From positions 1,860,001 through 1,924,000 of the forward strand of contig NZ_CP077369.1 of the NCBI RefSeq assembly GCF_019048525.1: a stretch of DNA of 64,000 nt. Direction: 5' to 3'. Below the pieces are notes generated by a model. It was not told the origin of the DNA and made no database searches. It was given only the letters and a program-made list of their open reading frames with translations. Shown here one piece after another: positions 60,482 through 64,000 of this stretch. Every line of letters begins with the position of its first letter. Positions within the stretch are counted from its first letter, which is position 1. The position numbers and the translations under genes are program-made. Source of the stretch: Acinetobacter lwoffii. Lineage in GTDB: Bacteria > Pseudomonadota > Gammaproteobacteria > Pseudomonadales > Moraxellaceae.

Positions 60482-61957
60482 ATGGCAAAATCCAAAAACA
60501 AGCAGAAAGAGACCAAGCCAAAATCAGCCGGTTTGTTGACCGAAGTTGCTGTTGAAAAACTGGCATTCAGTATGGGGCGTGCGGCTGATGTTGATGAGGT
60601 CTTGCGCAAGGCTGGGGTTACCCGACAGCGCTTAAGTGTGCTCATGGCAGATGATGAAATATCCCAGGCTATGGAAACCCGGCTTGATTCGGTGATTAAT
60701 GCGCCATGGCGATTGAAAGAGGATCATGGGGAGCAAACCGAGTTTTTAAAGGAGCAGGTTGCTTATTGGCACAATGAAATTATCACCGGTGCATGGGAAG
60801 CATGCCCATTTGGCTACTCAGTCATGGAGGCCAATTACCAGGTTCTTGAGGATGGCAGGTTTACACTTAATGGCATTCAAGTGAAGCCACTTGAGTGGTT
60901 TGAGCCAAAGAATAACGGTGAACTAATTTATCGTGAGCCACAGGCCAATACAGAAATCAATGTATTTCAGAAGTGGCCATTAAAGTTCTTTTTAACTCGA
61001 CGCAAGCCTTCATTCAAACAACCCTATGGCGATCCACTACTATCAAAGCTGTATTGGTTATGGTTCTTTAGAACAAACTCCACTAAGTTTTGGGTTAAGT
61101 TCTTAGAGCGATTTGGATCTCCGTTACTTGTGGGTAAGGTGGGTGGCGGCAGTCGAACCCAAGATGATATTGATGCCATGACCTCGGCATTACTGAATGC
61201 CCACTCGCAGTCGGTTATTTCGATTGGCTCGGAAGATGATGTAAATACAGTAGGTACAAACTTCTCGGGTGCTGGTAGTTCTGCATTTGAGGCATTTGAT
61301 ACTGTTTTAACGCGCCGTATTCAAAAGGTTGTATTAGGTCAGACCCTCACATCGGGAACTGATGGAAAGGGAAGCTATAGTCTTGGCCAAGTGCATGAAA
61401 ATGTACGGATGGATAAGCGTAATTCAGACTTACGCATGATCACCCCGACCTTTCAGGATATTGTTGATGCAATTTGCTTCCTAAATGGATTTGAAAAGCA
61501 CACGATTATTTTGGGTGGTGAGCAAGACCTGAATGTAAAAGTAGTTGAGCGTGACTTAAAGCTGAAAGAGTTGGGTGTTGATTTTACTGATCAGTATGTA
61601 ATGGAGACTTATGGCATCAAGCCCGAGCACTTCAAAATGCGTTCAGAGCAGATTCCAGCTAATACCCAGTTTAGTGCTTTACCTCACCAGGCATTCAACT
61701 TTAAGGCATCAGCAAACAAGCTTTCACCAGAGCAGCAGGAAGTTGAAGAGCTGACTGATGCACAGGATGAATTGCAGCTACTGAAACCGGATCAGGTCAA
61801 AGAATTGATATTCAAATCTGATAGTCCTGAAGCTCTGGCTTATAACTTGATGCAATTAATACCTGGTGCAACTCAGACACAGTTCACGGCCAATCTGGAC
61901 CAAGCTTTGTATGCTGCGGATGTATTGGGGTATGTGACGGCGCAAAATGGGAAGTAA
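60482..61957 (+). CDS. Phage portal protein, DUF935 (Mu gp29-like)
   Basis: 491 residues. DUF935 features: RQRLSVLMADDEISQAMETR, WEACPFGYSVMEANYQ, WFFRTNSTKFWVKFLERFGSPLLVGK (about 200-225) and LGQTLTSGTDGKGSYSLGQVHENVR. Forms the portal vertex through which DNA enters. Lies 14 bases after the terminase stop, in standard Mu head order. Confidence 0.9.
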   Translation: MAKSKNKQKETKPKSAGLLTEVAVEKLAFSMGRAADVDEVLRKAGVTRQRLSVLMADDEISQAMETRLDSVINAPWRLKEDHGEQTEFLKEQVAYWHNEIITGAWEACPFGYSVMEANYQVLEDGRFTLNGIQVKPLEWFEPKNNGELIYREPQANTEINVFQKWPLKFFLTRRKPSFKQPYGDPLLSKLYWLWFFRTNSTKFWVKFLERFGSPLLVGKVGGGSRTQDDIDAMTSALLNAHSQSVISIGSEDDVNTVGTNFSGAGSSAFEAFDTVLTRRIQKVVLGQTLTSGTDGKGSYSLGQVHENVRMDKRNSDLRMITPTFQDIVDAICFLNGFEKHTIILGGEQDLNVKVVERDLKLKELGVDFTDQYVMETYGIKPEHFKMRSEQIPANTQFSALPHQAFNFKASANKLSPEQQEVEELTDAQDELQLLKPDQVKELIFKSDSPEALAYNLMQLIPGATQTQFTANLDQALYAADVLGYVTAQNGK

Positions 61958-61960
61958 GTT

Positions 61961-63166
61961 ATGCAACCAGTCACATTCCTTGAGGCACTTCGGTTTGCTC
62001 ACAGTAAAAAAATCGTGCTGCCTGATGAGTTTTATTCAATGGATCTAAAGACCCGGCAGATGGCAACTACGGTTAGTTTTCTATCGAGTCTTGAGCAAAT
62101 TGAGACTGTCATCAAGGCAGTGAATAAATCCATTGCCGACGGCGGTACCTTTAAAGATTTCCAGAAGCTCATTGAAGAATCTGAAATCATTCTGCCAAAG
62201 CACTATCTGGATAATGTATTTCGTACCAATATCCAAAATGCTTATGGACATGGACGATGGCAACAGCAGCAACGGAATAAAGCTAAACGACCTTACTTGA
62301 TGTATTCGGCTATCAATGATAGTCGGGTGCGTCCTGCTCATTTAGCTTTGAATCGTATCGTACTGCCGATTGATCATTCATTCTGGCTGACACACTATCC
62401 GCCCTTGGGCTTTCGTTGCCGGTGCACCGTGATTGCCTTAACTGAGAAGCAGGCATTGAAATACGGCATTACGCCAGATGATCAGTTGCCAGAAATAGCT
62501 GAAGCCTTAGATTGGAGTTCTCATCCATTGCAGTTTGGTGAACTTGAATCGTTGGTAGATAAAAAGATCAGTGCTTCATCCTTAGATAAAGAATATCTCC
62601 TCGAGCAGAAAGAGGTCATTAAGGCTGAATGGACGGCGAGTAAAAAGCTCACCAGTCTGTTTGCTCCGATGGATGCTAAAACCCGGGATCTATTCGACAC
62701 GGTGGCCAATACAGTAATGCCACTTGATCCAAGTATTCGGCCAAGTGCGATCCGTACCTTTCTAGACTATGTGCAAGGAAATGATGCCGCACTGTCTGGT
62801 TATTTAAACTCTGCTACAAGCTCACTGGCTGATGATGTTTTGAAACGATGGTTAGTTGATGACATGAAAGCCATTCAAGTCGTGGCAAGCAATACAGCTT
62901 CAACCGTGGTGGGTGCTGCGACACTTAATCAAGTAGCGGCTTATCAGGTAGGGCAAAAAGTTCGATTGAATGCGCCGTTGCTGATGGCTGATACGGCTTC
63001 AGATATCGTAATCAAGATTGAGAATGCAAAAGGTTTAGGTATTGATCTGGATATGTTGAATGCTGGCAACGGCGTTCTCATGCCAATGGGATTGTCTTTT
63101 GAGGTGGTTTCGATTGAGGTGGTTGAAGGGCAGATGGTTTATACACTAAAGCCTTTGTTGAATTAG
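61961..63166 (+). CDS. Phage head morphogenesis protein, MuF (gp30-like)
   Basis: 401 residues. MuF domain (about 60-175) with DNVFRTNIQNAYGHGRWQQQ, SAINDSRVRPAHLALNR and the zinc-like HYPPLGFRCRCTVIALT. The C-terminal 200 residues are extra: a helical region and a beta-rich domain with VGAATLNQVAAYQVGQKVRL. Minor head protein injected or incorporated with the portal. Follows the portal by three bases. Confidence 0.85.
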   Translation: MQPVTFLEALRFAHSKKIVLPDEFYSMDLKTRQMATTVSFLSSLEQIETVIKAVNKSIADGGTFKDFQKLIEESEIILPKHYLDNVFRTNIQNAYGHGRWQQQQRNKAKRPYLMYSAINDSRVRPAHLALNRIVLPIDHSFWLTHYPPLGFRCRCTVIALTEKQALKYGITPDDQLPEIAEALDWSSHPLQFGELESLVDKKISASSLDKEYLLEQKEVIKAEWTASKKLTSLFAPMDAKTRDLFDTVANTVMPLDPSIRPSAIRTFLDYVQGNDAALSGYLNSATSSLADDVLKRWLVDDMKAIQVVASNTASTVVGAATLNQVAAYQVGQKVRLNAPLLMADTASDIVIKIENAKGLGIDLDMLNAGNGVLMPMGLSFEVVSIEVVEGQMVYTLKPLLN

Positions 63167-63182
63167 TTTTTAAAATGAATAT

Positions 63183-63206
63183 GACCGCCTTCTGGGCGGT
63201 TTTTTA
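63183..63206 (+). terminator. Terminator-like hairpin between MuF and the protease gene
   Basis: ACCGCC, TTCT loop, GGCGGT, then TTTTTT inside the head operon. Complete read-through would need antitermination. Confidence 0.65.
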
Positions 63207-63219
63207 TGGAGCATGAAAA

Positions 63220-64000
63220 ATGCCAGATCCAAATGAAGAGCGGCTGAAGTATTTATTTAATGCCTCTGCGATTGAGGTACCCAAAGCCGAGGAAGGGCAG
63301 AAACGGAAATTTAAAGGCACTGCTTATGCCGGTGGTCGTGTAGATGGTCACTGGTATTGGGGGCGCTCCGGTGTGGTCTTTGATCTTGATGGAATTGAGA
63401 TTGATAAGCCGACAGCCTTACTTGAAGAACACTTCGGCTCAAGTCGAATTGGTGTCGTTCAAACCGTGGATACAAATGGAAAGATTGATGTATCTGGTGA
63501 TTTCCTTACAAACGCCAAAGCACAGGAAATTGTCCAGGACTCTGATGACGGTTTTCCATTCCAAATGTCGATGATGATTGATCCGGGATCTATTGAGGAA
63601 GTTTCGCAAGGCAAAACGGTCACTGTAAATGGTCAGTCGTTTGAAGGCCCAATCACCATCTTCCGTCAAAACCGTATTCGTGAATTTACGATCTGCTCGA
63701 CTGGTGCTGATCGCAACACATCAATTAAAGCCTTCTCGGGCAAAGCCAATCCAAACCCAACCAAAGAGGACACCAACGTGACCGAATTAGAAAAAGCACA
63801 ACAGGCCAAAGAGCAGGCAGAGCGTGAGCGTGATGATGCCTTGGCTGAACTTAAGCAGTTCAAAGCACAGAAACGTGCTGATGAAATTACAGCTTTAGAA
63901 ACTGAGCTGAAAACACAGTTTAGTGCTGAAGATAAAACGGCTTATACCAATATGGATGATTCAGTTTTTACCTTCACGGCTAAGCAACTTCGTCAGTTCT
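63220..64000 (+). CDS. Prohead protease/scaffold protein (Mu gpI-like), partial
   Basis: Open to the window end, at least 260 residues. ATG 63220 has GGAG upstream. N-terminal serine-protease-like part (FKGTAYAGGRVDG, DISGDFLT-like VSGDFLTNAKA, FPFQMSMMIDPGSIEEV, REFTICSTGADRNTS), then a Pro/Asn linker and a charged coiled coil (TELEKAQQAKEQAERERDDA) as in scaffolds. The combination is typical of Mu-like head protease-scaffold fusions and fits its place after MuF. The major capsid gene should follow. Confidence 0.78.
   Translation, partial: MPDPNEERLKYLFNASAIEVPKAEEGQKRKFKGTAYAGGRVDGHWYWGRSGVVFDLDGIEIDKPTALLEEHFGSSRIGVVQTVDTNGKIDVSGDFLTNAKAQEIVQDSDDGFPFQMSMMIDPGSIEEVSQGKTVTVNGQSFEGPITIFRQNRIREFTICSTGADRNTSIKAFSGKANPNPTKEDTNVTELEKAQQAKEQAERERDDALAELKQFKAQKRADEITALETELKTQFSAEDKTAYTNMDDSVFTFTAKQLRQF

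Overview
The window looks like the chromosome of an Acinetobacter species (Moraxellaceae). The support is gene content and style: a GlnA-independent set of typical Acinetobacter neighbours (rnt-pyrC, trpGDC, hemE, E. coli-type argG, DUF4105/DUF3015/DUF4385 proteins, pirin, a YkuD L,D-transpeptidase), AT-rich intergenic DNA, and Acinetobacter-like insertion sequences. No database search was possible, so the genus is an inference.

Chromosomal part, about 1-37.1 kb. It starts in a peptide ABC transporter (yejB, yejE), followed by an old-yellow-enzyme oxidoreductase and a haem-oxygenase-fold di-iron protein. From 5.2 to 12.6 kb, five identical tRNA-Glu(UUC) genes, all leftward, are spaced between two tandem alpha/beta-hydrolase paralogues, an amino-acid permease, a 52-residue membrane peptide and a Fur-boxed TonB receptor. 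Next come rnt-pyrC, an IS982-family element, a membrane diguanylate cyclase, argG, fadH, tRNA-Ser(UGA), a methyltransferase gene cut by an IS1-family element, pirin, an L,D-transpeptidase, hemE, envelope proteins, a globin-coupled diguanylate cyclase, a lysine-rich histone-like protein, folE, an Smr protein and trpGDC.

Prophage part, about 37.2 kb to the window end (right end not reached). A leftward operon of many small, translationally coupled genes (41.8 to 37.2 kb) ends with an excisionase-like gene near trpG. Between 42 and 50 kb lies an accessory region, mostly leftward: a GAF-GGDEF diguanylate cyclase, two lipoproteins (one MliC-like), a HipA-like kinase with a DUF3037-like partner, an IS3-family element, and the S24-type CI repressor. 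The divergent switch at 50.1 kb carries 13-bp TACCT-N3-AGGTA operators; two more perfect copies sit 8 kb away at the promoter of the leftward operon, like lambda OR and OL. Rightward from the switch are Cro, CII (its end rewritten by a second IS3-family element), a lambda-O-like initiator with the iteron origin inside its coding sequence, a DnaC-like loader, an adenine methyltransferase, nuclease-like proteins, a late-control region with short terminated leaders, and a Mu-type head module (terminase, DUF935 portal, MuF, protease/scaffold). Early genes are lambda-like in layout and head genes Mu-like; no integrase or transposase of the phage is present in the window.

The most unusual items are the HipA-like kinase module in the immunity region, the phage-borne diguanylate cyclase and lysozyme-inhibitor-like lipoprotein, a short leader sequence repeated before four unrelated leftward prophage genes, and the clean lambda-like origin and operator architecture.
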